From IMG/VR virus record IMGVR_UViG_3300032893_000018, positions 29,898 through 93,897 of that record: 64,000 nucleotides of DNA; one strand, 5' to 3'. Position 1 is the first letter of the stretch, and every line of letters starts with the position of its first letter. The notes under the pieces were generated by a model that worked only from the letters and a program-made list of their open reading frames with translations, did not search any database and was not told the origin of the DNA. This stretch comes from a virus. This document shows positions 45,751 through 55,689 of the stretch, one piece after another. The translations under genes were made by a program, and so were the position numbers.

Positions 45751-46950
45751 ATGAGCCAGGTCGTCATCGAGGAGCTCGGCGGCTCGAAGCGCACGTTGAC
45801 GCTCAACGGCGCGGGGCTGCCGTTCCAGGGCGCCGAGTGGGGCGGCGACCAGGTCGTCGACACGGTGTGGAACCCGGGGTCGTCGGTGGCCGTGCAGCAC
45901 GTGCTCGGGCCGAAGGAGCTGCCGTCGGACTGGGAGGGCGAGTGGAACACCACGCGGCTCGTCGCGTCGCCGTGCGAGTGGGACGACGGCACGGGCGGCG
46001 GTCTGAAGTCGCTCGTGCTCGCCGACGACGTGCGGAACGCGCTCGACTCGATCCGCATGCAGGGGCAGCTCCTCCGCGTCACGTGGACGGACAAGCCGAA
46101 CCGTCGCGTCGGGCGGTACGGGCGGCTGACGTCGGCGAAGTTCCCGACGACGCGGTCGGACGACATCAAGTGGAAGGCGACGTTCGAGTGGATCGGGCGC
46201 GTCGACGCGGGCATCGCCGTCGTGAACAGCGATCAGTCGGTGGCGGCGGCGCGGGCCGCGGCGCTCGCGGCGACGGACGCGCAATCGCGGATCGAGGCGG
46301 CGAACTTCATCGCGTCGAACCCGAGGGTGCCGAACTCGGCGTCGACGTTCACGCTCGGCGCGCTCGAGCAGTTCGCGAAGGCGCCGCTCGCGATCGCGCA
46401 GTCGTTCGCCCGCGCGATGACCGACGTCGCGAGCCGCATGCGCACGCTCGGCGGGATCATCAACACGGCGCGCTCGCTGCCGCAGGCGATCGCGGAGCAG
46501 TTCGTCGACGCGGCGCTCGACGCGGTGGGCGTGGCGAACGAGTTCGTCGACCAGATGAGCCGCCCGTCGCCCGAGACGATGTCGCTGCAGACGGACGTGA
46601 AGTCGCTCCTCCGCGCGACGACGTACTACTCGGGCGCGCAGACGGGCGCGGACCTGCTCGCCGAGCAGTCGATGACGGCAGCGCGCGCGGCGCAGCAGCG
46701 GCGGGCGGCGCGCATCCGCCCGGGCGCCGACCCGCGGTCGCTCACCGGCGCGGGCGACATCCTGACCGTGTACGCGCCGAAGGCGGGCGACACGCTGATC
46801 GCGATCTCGCTGCGGTTCTACGGCGTCGACCTGTCGTACCAGCTCGCGCGCGCGAACGGCCTGCCGGGCTCGACGATCTTCCCGCCCCGGTCGCCAGCGC
46901 TGATCATCCCGACGCGCGCGGTGATCGACGCGCTCTCCGGGAGCACGTGA
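45751..46950 (+). CDS. tail protein with C-terminal LysM-like domain
   Basis: A 399-residue protein. N-terminal ~150 residues are beta-rich with SKRTLTLNGAGLPFQGAEWG and QLLRVTWTDKPNRRVGRYGR, the middle helical, and the last ~60 (LTVYAPKAGDTLIAISLRFY...LARANGLPGSTIFPP) form a LysM domain. This is the layout of T4 gp53/ P2 gpX-like baseplate proteins that bind next to the hub. GTG or ATG 45751 follows the previous stop by 28 bases. Confidence 0.72.
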   Translation: MSQVVIEELGGSKRTLTLNGAGLPFQGAEWGGDQVVDTVWNPGSSVAVQHVLGPKELPSDWEGEWNTTRLVASPCEWDDGTGGGLKSLVLADDVRNALDSIRMQGQLLRVTWTDKPNRRVGRYGRLTSAKFPTTRSDDIKWKATFEWIGRVDAGIAVVNSDQSVAAARAAALAATDAQSRIEAANFIASNPRVPNSASTFTLGALEQFAKAPLAIAQSFARAMTDVASRMRTLGGIINTARSLPQAIAEQFVDAALDAVGVANEFVDQMSRPSPETMSLQTDVKSLLRATTYYSGAQTGADLLAEQSMTAARAAQQRRAARIRPGADPRSLTGAGDILTVYAPKAGDTLIAISLRFYGVDLSYQLARANGLPGSTIFPPRSPALIIPTRAVIDALSGST

Positions 46951-46951
46951 C

Positions 46952-48709
46952 GTGTACCGGCAGCCCGAGCAAAGCTACTACCCGAGGGCGCGGCTACGCC
47001 TCCTGATCCGGTTCGAGGACTACGGCGATCCAGGGACTCCGGCGGTTCCTGCGCGCATCCCGACGCTCCGCGGCGGCTCGAAGGACACGGGCGCGCCGGG
47101 GCGGCTGAAGGTCGTGAACAACGACGGAGTGCTGACGCTGGTGCAGCCGGGCACGAACCCGGCGACGGGGATCGGCGGGCCGCAGGACCAGACGACGAGC
47201 TCGGACGGGCTCACGCACGTCGTCGACGGCGTCGTGCCGATCTCAGCGCGCCACGAGCGGAACGGGATCCGACTCGCCGATAAGCTGACGTGCACGGTGT
47301 CGTTCGCCGACTTCCCGTTCGACCCGCGCACGATCCGCGCGTGCGCGGTGAAGTACTTCCTCGGGTGCATCTCGGCGGAGGACGCGGCGCGCGGCGCCGA
47401 GGGGCAGATGCGGCCGAACTCCACGGTGCTCGGCCAGGCGATGCCGTACCTGACGATCCCCGACACGTGGGTCGACTCGCTCGGGCGCACGCGGTCGAAC
47501 CAGCGCTTCTCTGGCTGGGTCGACACGGACGCGATGCAGCTCGACGACGACTCGGCGACGGTGCAGCTCGAGTGCACGGACAACACGCGGCGGTTCATCG
47601 ACCAGGACCACCCGTCGCAGCTGTTCGTCGCCGCCGACCGCCCGATCGACGAGGCGATCGCGAACTACCTCGCGTCGTTCCCGCAGTTCGTCGGCTTCTC
47701 CGTGGAGTACCGCCCGCGCGTGCAGCGCAGCGTGATCCCGCTCCTGTCGAAGGCGCTGTCGGAGACGTCGAAGCGCCCGGGCAAGGGGCCGCTCCAGGGG
47801 ACGCAGACGCAGAAGGTGTCGGTGTGGGACTACCTGACGGACGTCGCCGGGATGATCGGCCACATCATTCGCGTCGTCGACACGACGGTCGTCATCCAGC
47901 GGCCGCGCACGCTCTACCAGGGCGACTTCGTGCGCGAGGGCGACCCGTTCACGGGCCGCATCATCGAGCAGTCGGGGGGCGACCCGCTCGTGCTCCGCGC
48001 GCGGATGTACGGCTACGGCGCGAACGTGCGGTCGCTCGCGATCGAGCGCGGCTATGCGAAGCGCGCGCCGACGAACTTCGAGGTGCGGAGCTACGACACG
48101 GCGCGGAAGAAAACGATCTACATCCGGTACCCGGACCGGAACGACCGCGTGAAGTCGCTCCTGCCGGGGGAGGGCGCCGACCTGAAGTTCGAGGTGGTGC
48201 GCGTGCAGGGCGTGAGCGACCCGGAGACGCTGCGCGTGATCGCCCAAGCGCACTACGAGTCGCGGAACCGGAATGAGATCGTCGCGACGGTCGAGACGGT
48301 GAACCTCGGGTCGTTCGGCGGCGACAACCTCGACCCCGACGTGCTCGACCTGGAGGAGGGCGACCCGGTGCAGATCGAGGTGGTGCGTTCGGACACGGCG
48401 AGCACGGTGCAGAAGCTCGCGGCGGCGACCGCCGACGAGCTCGTCGCGCTCGGGTTCAAGTCGGACCTCGCCGCGGCGTACGTCGCCGCGCGCGATCGGA
48501 TCGCACTCCCGAACACGTTCCGCACGCGGCAGATGTCGACGGACTGGAGCAACGACAAGACCGTCGTGGTGAAGATCGCGGCGGTGAACTACGTCGTGGT
48601 GAGCGTCGACAAGACGCTGCCCGACGGTGAGGAGATCACGACGGACCAGCTCGAGGGGACGCAGGAGGACCGCGCTCAGGTCGTGAGCGTGGACGATCAG
48701 TTCGGATGA
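46952..48709 (+). CDS. baseplate hub protein (gpD/gp27-like)
   Basis: GTG 46952, one base after the previous stop, gives 585 residues. Beta-rich with helical inserts: LRLLIRFEDYGDPGTPAVPA, ADKLTCTVSFADFPFDPRTI, VSVWDYLTDVAGMIGHIIRV (hub-type helix), DPLVLRARMYGYGANVRSLA, DLEEGDPVQIEV. Size and place between the LysM protein and the spike match hub proteins, which join tube to baseplate. Its stop overlaps the next ATG. Confidence 0.68.
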   Translation: MYRQPEQSYYPRARLRLLIRFEDYGDPGTPAVPARIPTLRGGSKDTGAPGRLKVVNNDGVLTLVQPGTNPATGIGGPQDQTTSSDGLTHVVDGVVPISARHERNGIRLADKLTCTVSFADFPFDPRTIRACAVKYFLGCISAEDAARGAEGQMRPNSTVLGQAMPYLTIPDTWVDSLGRTRSNQRFSGWVDTDAMQLDDDSATVQLECTDNTRRFIDQDHPSQLFVAADRPIDEAIANYLASFPQFVGFSVEYRPRVQRSVIPLLSKALSETSKRPGKGPLQGTQTQKVSVWDYLTDVAGMIGHIIRVVDTTVVIQRPRTLYQGDFVREGDPFTGRIIEQSGGDPLVLRARMYGYGANVRSLAIERGYAKRAPTNFEVRSYDTARKKTIYIRYPDRNDRVKSLLPGEGADLKFEVVRVQGVSDPETLRVIAQAHYESRNRNEIVATVETVNLGSFGGDNLDPDVLDLEEGDPVQIEVVRSDTASTVQKLAAATADELVALGFKSDLAAAYVAARDRIALPNTFRTRQMSTDWSNDKTVVVKIAAVNYVVVSVDKTLPDGEEITTDQLEGTQEDRAQVVSVDDQFG

Positions 48710-49767
48710 GGCGCCAGCGCTATCGCCACGTCGGGTCGTTGAATCTCGCCGACCTCGGCCGCGAGATGGAGACGCCGAACGCCCGCCGCGTGTGGGTCAG
48801 CTACGGCGTGGTCGAGGGCACGGACAGCGAGCCGTGCGTGACGTTCGACAAGGACCAGGGCCAGGTGCTCGTGCGGGTGATGCTGCAGCCCGACCTGATC
48901 CCGGCCTACTGCCGCGTGGCCATGCGGATCGCCGGCAACGGCGAGGCGGAGTACCACCCGTTCCTGACAAACGACGAGGTGATCGTCGTCGTGCCGGAGG
49001 GCAGCCCGCGCGCGGGGCCCGTGATCATCGGCAAGCTGAACGGGCAGCTCGACCCGTTCCCGATGGACTCGGTCGCGGGGCAGGACCCGACGAAGAACAA
49101 CTTCGCGTTCAAGCGCACGCGTACACCGTACGTGGAGGAGTACGACGGGCCGCTGATGTTCCGGTCGGCGTCGACCGGCGGCTTCCTGTCGATCGACGAG
49201 GCGGGCGTCGTGACGATCCGCGCGGGCGACGCGACGGACCCGGCAGCGCCCGCGGCGGGGTTCCGCATGGGGCCCGACCTGATCGGCGTGCAGAACGCGG
49301 AAGCCGACGTGATGCTTCAGCTGAACCTCACCGACGAGCTCTTCTTTCTCCGCGTGAAGGACCTGAACGTCACGCTGTCGAACACGGCGACTCACCCGAG
49401 CCTGATCGGCGTGCCCGACGCGCTCGCGATCGGCACGGCGGGCAACGCGCCTGGCGAGCACGCGATGAGCACGGAGGCGATGCTGCTCGTGCTGATGAAC
49501 TTCATGCAGACGCTCGGCGCCGCGATCGGGACGGCGTCGCCCGGGCCGCTGTCGGGCGCGACGCTCGCGGCGCTGATGACCCGTGCGTCGACGGTCGCGC
49601 CGATGGCGGCGGCGCTCGCGGCGTCAGGCGCTGGCGTGCTGGCGGCGCTTGACTCGGGCACGCTGTCGGCGCTCCTCGCGGCGTTCGCGTCGATGCCGCA
49701 GAAGCAAGCATCGCCGACCGGGCAGGTCGCGCCCGGTGTCGGTTCCCCGGGCTTGTTCATCGGATGA
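48706..49767 (+). CDS. baseplate spike-like protein (gpV/gp5 OB-fold)
   Basis: A 353-residue protein. The N-terminal part contains an OB-type segment with QGQVLVRVMLQPDLIPAYCR, DEVIVVVPEGSPRAGPVIIG and KLNG, the characteristic spike OB-fold ending; the middle is beta-rich (SIDEAGVVTIRAGDATDPAA) and the C-terminal ~100 residues are Ala-rich helices. The usual beta-helix tip is weak or absent, so it may form only the collar of the spike. Confidence 0.65.
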   Translation: MRRQRYRHVGSLNLADLGREMETPNARRVWVSYGVVEGTDSEPCVTFDKDQGQVLVRVMLQPDLIPAYCRVAMRIAGNGEAEYHPFLTNDEVIVVVPEGSPRAGPVIIGKLNGQLDPFPMDSVAGQDPTKNNFAFKRTRTPYVEEYDGPLMFRSASTGGFLSIDEAGVVTIRAGDATDPAAPAAGFRMGPDLIGVQNAEADVMLQLNLTDELFFLRVKDLNVTLSNTATHPSLIGVPDALAIGTAGNAPGEHAMSTEAMLLVLMNFMQTLGAAIGTASPGPLSGATLAALMTRASTVAPMAAALAASGAGVLAALDSGTLSALLAAFASMPQKQASPTGQVAPGVGSPGLFIG

Positions 49768-49769
49768 AG

Positions 49770-49775
49770 TAAGAT
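49770..49775 (+). promoter_or_regulatory. TAAGAT box 6 bases before a start codon
   Basis: TAAGAT then CGACCG and ATG 49782; no ribosome site. Confidence 0.45.
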
Positions 49776-49781
49776 CGACCG

Positions 49782-50108
49782 ATGGCCGGCTTCGCTCCTC
49801 CGCTCGATGCGCCGCCCCCCGGGAACGACACCGGCGCGGGCGTGACGGGAGGCGCGAGCTTCGCACCGTCGCCGTCGGGGCCGTCGCTGTGCGGCTTCAC
49901 GATCCCGACGTTCAGCTACTTCCTCGGCTTCCGCCTGCCGGGCTTCCCGCCGTTCGCGTTCCCGCCGACGTTCAACTTCCTGATCCGCCTCAACTGCGAC
50001 CTGTCGAACCCGCTGTCGGCGTCGTTCGGGTTCGGCGGCGGCCGCGTGAGCACGATCGACAAGGACGCCGACCCCGAGTACGGCGAGGGTCTCGCCGATG
50101 CGGCGTGA
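49782..50108 (+). CDS. hypothetical phenylalanine/proline-rich tail protein
   Basis: A 108-residue protein with an unusual aromatic and proline-rich middle (IPTFSYFLGFRLPGFPPFAF, PPTFNFLIRLNCDLSNP) and a glycine-rich end. It follows the spike gene and might form the spike tip, though no PAAR metal motif is present. Overlaps the next gene by 11 bases. Confidence 0.6.
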   Translation: MAGFAPPLDAPPPGNDTGAGVTGGASFAPSPSGPSLCGFTIPTFSYFLGFRLPGFPPFAFPPTFNFLIRLNCDLSNPLSASFGFGGGRVSTIDKDADPEYGEGLADAA

Positions 50109-50349
50109 TGCGTGGCGCGTGGAGGCCACCACATGGACCGTCGGCGAGGGTGGCCCCGTGGTGGAGATCCGCGGCGCGGTGATGTTCCCGCAGTACGTGG
50201 AACTCGACGACATCTTCCACGAGCAGGCAGGCGACCGCGTCGACCTGCCCGACGATCGCTGCGCGCTGTGCCGCGCCGGGCTGTGCGTGCAGCTGCAGGA
50301 TCGCGAGGAGAAGAACCTCGTCCGCCACGGGCGCCTGCACGATGCGTGA
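50098..50349 (+). CDS. small hypothetical protein
   Basis: An 83-residue protein (MRRDAWRVEATTWTVGEGGP) with RCALCRAGLCVQL, a CxxC...C set. Beta-rich start. Overlaps the previous gene. Not recognised. Confidence 0.55.
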   Translation: MRRDAWRVEATTWTVGEGGPVVEIRGAVMFPQYVELDDIFHEQAGDRVDLPDDRCALCRAGLCVQLQDREEKNLVRHGRLHDA

Positions 50350-50368
50350 AGCCGCGGCCGCGGGCTGG

Positions 50369-50374
50369 TAGTCT
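50369..50374 (+). promoter_or_regulatory. TAGTCT box 8 bases before a start codon
   Basis: TAGTCT then CCGGGGCG and ATG 50383; no ribosome site. Confidence 0.4.
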
Positions 50375-50382
50375 CCGGGGCG

Positions 50383-51189
50383 ATGTCGCTTCAGATCCTG
50401 ATCAGCCAGTCCGGCGCGCCCGTCACCCCGCCCGGCCAGGCGCGCGAGGATCTCGTGACGGGGCTTCCGGTGCAGCTCGAAGCGATCGGGGGGCCGTTCT
50501 CGAAGTACCTGTGGACATTCATCTCGAAGCCGATCGACATCGCGGCGGAGGCGTTCGCGAACTCGGCGTTCACGGCGTCGACGTCGGCCGTGACGCTGGT
50601 CGACCCGGTCGACGTGCGAGGCACGTACCTCGTGCAGGTCGCGGTCGACAGCGGGCAGGGGCTCGGCGCGACCGAGGACGACGTCGCGCAGATCACGTTC
50701 TACGCGGGCGACCTCGCGACGGCGCTGCAGGGCGCGCTCGCGACCGACCCGGGCGAGCTCCCCCGCCGGCTGATGGCGTACGCCGAGCAGCTCCAGCACA
50801 ACGTGCCGGACGCGCTCCAGCCGACGGGCAACACCGAGGGATGGAGCCGGGAGTGGTATCGGATCTGGGACGTCCTCGAGCGGATGTACCAGGGCAAGGG
50901 GTGGGCGCACGCGCGCGTCGCGATCCCGGGCGGCGGTCCCGCGTCGGTGGTGAACGGGTTCAACGTGGCGACCGCGACGTGGACGGCGACCGGCACCGTC
51001 GACATCGTGTTCGTTCGACCGATGCAGACCGCGGACTACTCCGTGATCCCGGTGCCGATCGGCGCGGCCGGCATGGCGTACGCGGACAACATCACGACCA
51101 CGGGCTTCACGCTGCACCGCTCCGACGTCGGCGGCACCGACGCCGACCTCGACACGGCGTTCGTCGTTCACTACGCGCTGCAACCGTGA
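50383..51189 (+). CDS. probable tail fibre or baseplate-associated protein
   Basis: A 268-residue protein, beta-rich: MSLQILISQSGAPVTPPGQA, an Ig-like segment (GPFSKYLWTFISKPIDIAAE; RGTYLVQVAVDSGQ), a middle helical part (LMAYAEQLQHNVPDALQPTG), and a C-terminal beta domain (IVFVRPMQTADYSVIPVPIG; TTGFTLHRSD) of the kind seen at fibre ends. It precedes the collagen-like fibre gene. Confidence 0.6.
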   Translation: MSLQILISQSGAPVTPPGQAREDLVTGLPVQLEAIGGPFSKYLWTFISKPIDIAAEAFANSAFTASTSAVTLVDPVDVRGTYLVQVAVDSGQGLGATEDDVAQITFYAGDLATALQGALATDPGELPRRLMAYAEQLQHNVPDALQPTGNTEGWSREWYRIWDVLERMYQGKGWAHARVAIPGGGPASVVNGFNVATATWTATGTVDIVFVRPMQTADYSVIPVPIGAAGMAYADNITTTGFTLHRSDVGGTDADLDTAFVVHYALQP

Positions 51190-51193
51190 GCCC

Positions 51194-52369
51194 ATGGCCG
51201 AGTCGTTCTTCAGCGGGAACGTCAGGCAGGCCGGCGCTTCCCAGAACGCCGCCGAGCTCCGCGCGCTCGGGCCCGTCGAGCAGTTCCGCCCGGGCCAGCT
51301 CGCCGGGCTCCTCGGCGGGAACGTGTACTACTGGGATCCGTCGTCGACGGCGACGGACGACGGCGCGACGGTCATCAAGCCGGATGCGCTCGGGCCGACC
51401 GACCCCGGTCGCTGGCTGATCATCAACCTCGGGTCGGGGCCGGGCGCGCAGGGCGCGCAGGGCGGCCCGGGCGCGACGGGTGCCCAAGGTGCGGCGGGCA
51501 CGCAGGGAGCGCAGGGCGGGGCAGGCACGCCGGGCGCGCAGGGTTCCCAGGGCGGCGTGGGCGCGCAGGGCGGCACCGGCGCCCAAGGGGTCCCGGGCAC
51601 GCCGGGCGGCCCGCAGGGGGCGCAGGGTGCGCAGGGCGACATGGGGAGCGCCGGCTTCCAGGGTTTCCAAGGTCGGCAGGGGAACACCGGCGCGCAGGGG
51701 CTTCAGGGCGACGTCGGCGCGCAGGGGTCGCAGGGCGTCGTCGGAGCGCAGGGCGTGCAAGGCGCGCAGGGCGCGCAGGGCGCGCAGGGATCAGTCGGCG
51801 CGCAGGGGTCGCAGGGCAATCAAGGGCTTCAAGGATCGCAGGGGTTCCAGGGCTTCCAGGGCGTGAGCGCCATCGGGCAGATCAATCTGAGCTCCGCGGG
51901 CGGGTGGAGCTCGCTCACGAGCGGTAACGAGTCGCAGCAGCAGACTGAGTCGACGACGAACAAGGTCAACACGTTCACGGCGCGCTTCCTCACCGCGACG
52001 CAAAGCTTCTTCGAGTGCCAGATGGCGATGCCGTCCGACTACGACGGCGGCACGCTCACGGCCGTCTTCTACTGGATGGCGAACTCTTCGGCGACGGACC
52101 CGTGCGTGCTCGGGCTCGCGTGCCGCGCGTACGCCGACGGCGACACGTGGGATCAGGCCTACGGCACCGTGCAGGAGGTGACGAAGGCGAACAACGGCCA
52201 GCTGGTGATGAACATTACCACGGCGACCGCCGCGATCACGCCCTCGGGCACCCCCGGCGCCGGGTGCCACATGCAGTTTCGCATCGAGCGCAAAGGCTCG
52301 GGCGCCGACACGCTCGCCGCGACGGTGCGGCTCCTCGAATGCAAGGTCACGTACACGCGCCTGCCGTGA
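51194..52369 (+). CDS. collagen-like tail fibre protein
   Basis: A 391-residue protein. Residues 1-80 are a small head domain ([40 protein letters not shown]), then ~50 Gly-X-Y triplets (mostly GAQ, GSQ, GFQ) to about residue 225, then a 165-residue beta-rich knob ([40 protein letters not shown]). A head domain, triple-helix shaft and knob is a standard phage fibre; the knob would contact the host. The repeat GGCGCGCAG at DNA level may favour recombination. Confidence 0.75.
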   Translation: MAESFFSGNVRQAGASQNAAELRALGPVEQFRPGQLAGLLGGNVYYWDPSSTATDDGATVIKPDALGPTDPGRWLIINLGSGPGAQGAQGGPGATGAQGAAGTQGAQGGAGTPGAQGSQGGVGAQGGTGAQGVPGTPGGPQGAQGAQGDMGSAGFQGFQGRQGNTGAQGLQGDVGAQGSQGVVGAQGVQGAQGAQGAQGSVGAQGSQGNQGLQGSQGFQGFQGVSAIGQINLSSAGGWSSLTSGNESQQQTESTTNKVNTFTARFLTATQSFFECQMAMPSDYDGGTLTAVFYWMANSSATDPCVLGLACRAYADGDTWDQAYGTVQEVTKANNGQLVMNITTATAAITPSGTPGAGCHMQFRIERKGSGADTLAATVRLLECKVTYTRLP

Positions 52370-52371
52370 GT

Positions 52372-52377
52372 TAGGAT
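52372..52377 (+). promoter_or_regulatory. TAGGAT box 6 bases before a start codon
   Basis: TAGGAT then CCCGCC and ATG 52384; no ribosome site. Confidence 0.42.
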
Positions 52378-52383
52378 CCCGCC

Positions 52384-52737
52384 ATGCCCATCGTCGCCGA
52401 CAACGTCACCGAGACCACGACCATCGACATCCCGCAGCCGCCCGTGCAGGAGTCCCGCGTGCTCGACACGTTCATGATCACGCAGCTCACGATCGGCCTC
52501 CCGCCGAACGACGTTGCGAGCACGCGCATCAACGGCCAGCTCGAGCGCGGCTACCGCGACGACAAGGGCCAGTTCACGAGCGTCTCGACGACGTCGTTTC
52601 AGATCGCGGGCGCCGAACTCCTGAAGCTCATGGGCTCGCCCGTCACGCAGGGGCTCTCGCACTACGAGGACTTCAAGCAAACGATCTACGCCTTCCTGAT
52701 CGCCCGCGGCGACATCCCCGCGGGCACCGTGACGTGA
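52384..52737 (+). CDS. hypothetical tail-region protein
   Basis: A 117-residue protein (MPIVADNVTETTTIDIPQPP; LPPNDVASTRINGQLERGYR), alpha/beta, GTGACGTGA end next to the following GTG. Such short proteins often precede large fibre genes. Not recognised. Confidence 0.55.
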   Translation: MPIVADNVTETTTIDIPQPPVQESRVLDTFMITQLTIGLPPNDVASTRINGQLERGYRDDKGQFTSVSTTSFQIAGAELLKLMGSPVTQGLSHYEDFKQTIYAFLIARGDIPAGTVT

Positions 52738-52744
52738 GGTAGGC

Positions 52745-55663
52745 GTGGCGCGCTACTGGGTCCCCGGTGGCACGGGCAACTGGAACAGCACCACCAACTG
52801 GTCGACGACCGACGGTGGTACTTCCGGCGCGTCCGTCCCCGACGCGACTCAGGACGCGAACTTCACCGCGTCGAGCGGCGCGGGCACGGCGACGGTCAAC
52901 GCTTCCGCCGCGTGCTTGAACCTCAACTTCACGGGCTTCACCGGCACGTTCACGGGGTCGTCGGCGCTCGCCATCACGGGCGGGCTCACGCTCGTCGTGA
53001 CGATGACGCTCTCGTACACGGGCGCGATCACGTTCAACGACACGAGCGGGTCGACGAACTCGATCACGAGCGCCGGTCAGACCTTCCTCTCGACCATCAC
53101 CTTCAACGGCGCGGGCGGCATGTGGCAGCTCGCTGACACCTTCGTCTCGACGGCCGCCGGTGGCGTGGTGCTCACCACCGGCACTTTCGATTTCAACTCC
53201 GTCGCTGCGACGATGGTGAAGTTCGACAGCTCCGGCGCGGGCACGCGCACGGCGAAGCTCGGCAACTCCCAGATCACGATCACCGGCAACAGCACCGGCG
53301 GCTCGTGGAACACCGTCTCGTCGCTGACGCTCACGACGGGCGGTTCCTCCAAGATCAGCTTCAACGCGACGACCGGTAACAACCAGATGAACTGTGGCGC
53401 GCTCGTCTTCGACGACGTCGAGTTCACCACGGGCGGGCACACCTTCACGATCTCGGGCACCGGTTCGCCGACGTTCCGAAACTGCTTCGTGAAGAGTCCG
53501 ACGGCTGGTGGGCAATTCAATCCTGGTGGCTCCAGCTTCACGAACCTCGACTTCACCGGCTTCGTCGGGATCTGGGGTGGCGCATCGCCTGTCAACGTCT
53601 CAGGCAACTTGACGATGGTCGGCACGATGACCACGACCTTCACGGGCGGGCTCACGTTCAACGGCACCGGCGCGCAAACACTCACCTCGGCGGGCGTCCA
53701 GCTGGCCACGCTGGTCTCGATCAATAAGGCCAGTGGGACGCTGACGCTCGCGGACGCGTTCATCACGACGAGCGGCGTGAACCTCACCGCGGGCGGGCTC
53801 AGCTCGGCCGGCGTGACGGCACAGATGCTGTCTTTCGTCTCCAACACGTCGAACGTGCGTTCTCTCGATCTCACGAACGCCACGTGGACGGTCGTCGGCT
53901 CGGGCACGGTTTGGAACATGAGCCCGTTCACGAACGGGTCGATCACCGTCACCAGTTCGTTGTTGATTTTCGACAACAGCGCCGACAGCAACAATCGTCT
54001 AGTAGCGACTCAGGCAGGAGTCGCGGTCGGCGATGTGCATTTCACCGGCACGGGGAGTGGGAACTTTGATGCCACCAATTTCGGCGCGCGCGATGTGAGC
54101 GTCTCGGTCACTGGCGGTGGTTCGTTCAAGGGCTGCGTGCAATCGAGGAACCTCGACTTCACCGGTTTCACCGGCTCATGGACGGGCACCGGAACGGTGA
54201 ACATCAGCGGCTCGCTGACGATGGTCACCGGCATGAGCATCGCGGGCGCGATGACCTCGCCGCTCAAGTTCAACGACACGACCGGCACGACTCGCACCAT
54301 CACGAGCGCTGGAAAGGTACTGATCAGCACCGTCACCTTCGACGGTGTCGGCGGCGTGTGGCAACTCGCCGACGCTTTCACGTCGACGAGCACGATCACG
54401 TTGACCAATGGATCTTTCTCGACTTTGGGCTATGCGGTGCAGTGCACGACGCTCAGCAGCAGCAACACGAACACCCGCGTGCTCGACATCACGAACTCGA
54501 CGATCACGCTCGTGCCGACGACGGTCACCACCGCGTGGCAACTCTCGACGACGACCGGGCTCGCGTTCACGAGCACTGGCTCTCGGATCGTCTTCCGCGG
54601 CTCGTCGACGGGGAACATCTCCTTCGCGACTGGGAGCCTCACGTATAACGACGTCGAATACTCGGGTACGTCCACGGATCAGTGGGTGTGGACCGGTAGC
54701 CCGACGTTCCGGGACATCTTCGTGACGAACCACAGCGGGGGATGGCTTGGGAACGCAGTGTGGGTCTGTCGGAACCTGAACTTCACCGGGTTCACCGGCA
54801 CGTGGAGCGGCACGGGTGGAGGATCCATCTCGGGCGACCTGACGATGTCCGCGTCGATGACGAACACGAACAGCGGCGCGCTCGTCATGAACGGCACCGG
54901 GACGCAGACGATCACCTCGAACGGGATCGGCTTCAACAAGACGATCAACATTAGCTGCACGGGCACGGTCCAGCTCGCCGACACGTTCACCGCGACGACG
55001 CTCTCGACCGTCACGCTTCTCCTCGTCAGCGGCACCTTCAACACGAACAACCAGGCGATGTTCGTGACGGGAGTCGCGCTCGGCTTCACCGGCGCGACCA
55101 CGCGAGCCTTCAACCTCGGCTCCTCCGTCGTCACCCTCACGGGAGGCGGGACCACGATCTGGAACTGCGCTCTGAGCCCTGGGACGATGGCGTTCAACGC
55201 GGGCACCTCGACGATCGTCCTGAACACGACGTCGAGCTCTCAGACGAACTTCGATGGAGGCGGGTTCACCTACTACAACGTCACCTTCGGCACCGGCGCA
55301 GGGACGGGAGCCTTCGAGATCATAAGCTCGAACACGTTCAACAACATCGAGCTGGACGGCGCTCCTCGAACGCTGCTCATCCAGCAGACCACGACGCAGA
55401 CGCTGAACGACCTGATCTGCATGGGCACGTCGTCGAACCTCAACACGATCAAGTCGGCGATCGGAGGCGTCCCCGCGACGCTCTCGAAGGCGAAGAACAA
55501 CACCGTGAACATCGACTGGACCCACTTCCAGGACATCCACTTCACGGGCGGCGCGCGGTGGTTCCTCGGCCAGCACGCGGTGAACGACGGCGGCACGAAC
55601 GGCGGGCGCTACGCCGGCAGCTCCGACCGGTACTCCTCGGGCGACACGCCCTACGCCGCCTGA
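52745..55663 (+). CDS. large repetitive beta-helix tail fibre/adhesin-like protein
   Basis: A 972-residue protein from GTG 52745. It starts ARYWVPGGTGNWNSTTNWST, followed by at least four copies of a ~190-residue unit with LNFTGFTGTFTG, an ITGGLT-type strand, TITSAGQTFLSTITFNGAGG and WQLADTFVST, rich in Thr, Ser, Gly and Asn. This is the look of a stacked beta-helix or beta-roll, as in receptor-binding fibres. The C-terminal ~80 residues differ (HFQDIHFTGGARWFLGQHAV). AT-content is a little higher than around it. Confidence 0.7.
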   Translation: MARYWVPGGTGNWNSTTNWSTTDGGTSGASVPDATQDANFTASSGAGTATVNASAACLNLNFTGFTGTFTGSSALAITGGLTLVVTMTLSYTGAITFNDTSGSTNSITSAGQTFLSTITFNGAGGMWQLADTFVSTAAGGVVLTTGTFDFNSVAATMVKFDSSGAGTRTAKLGNSQITITGNSTGGSWNTVSSLTLTTGGSSKISFNATTGNNQMNCGALVFDDVEFTTGGHTFTISGTGSPTFRNCFVKSPTAGGQFNPGGSSFTNLDFTGFVGIWGGASPVNVSGNLTMVGTMTTTFTGGLTFNGTGAQTLTSAGVQLATLVSINKASGTLTLADAFITTSGVNLTAGGLSSAGVTAQMLSFVSNTSNVRSLDLTNATWTVVGSGTVWNMSPFTNGSITVTSSLLIFDNSADSNNRLVATQAGVAVGDVHFTGTGSGNFDATNFGARDVSVSVTGGGSFKGCVQSRNLDFTGFTGSWTGTGTVNISGSLTMVTGMSIAGAMTSPLKFNDTTGTTRTITSAGKVLISTVTFDGVGGVWQLADAFTSTSTITLTNGSFSTLGYAVQCTTLSSSNTNTRVLDITNSTITLVPTTVTTAWQLSTTTGLAFTSTGSRIVFRGSSTGNISFATGSLTYNDVEYSGTSTDQWVWTGSPTFRDIFVTNHSGGWLGNAVWVCRNLNFTGFTGTWSGTGGGSISGDLTMSASMTNTNSGALVMNGTGTQTITSNGIGFNKTINISCTGTVQLADTFTATTLSTVTLLLVSGTFNTNNQAMFVTGVALGFTGATTRAFNLGSSVVTLTGGGTTIWNCALSPGTMAFNAGTSTIVLNTTSSSQTNFDGGGFTYYNVTFGTGAGTGAFEIISSNTFNNIELDGAPRTLLIQQTTTQTLNDLICMGTSSNLNTIKSAIGGVPATLSKAKNNTVNIDWTHFQDIHFTGGARWFLGQHAVNDGGTNGGRYAGSSDRYSSGDTPYAA

Positions 55664-55675
55664 GCGCCTCGCTGG

Positions 55676-55681
55676 TATGCT
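55676..55681 (+). promoter_or_regulatory. TATGCT box 8 bases before a start codon
   Basis: TATGCT then CGCAGGCG and ATG 55690; no ribosome site. Confidence 0.42.
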
Positions 55682-55689
55682 CGCAGGCG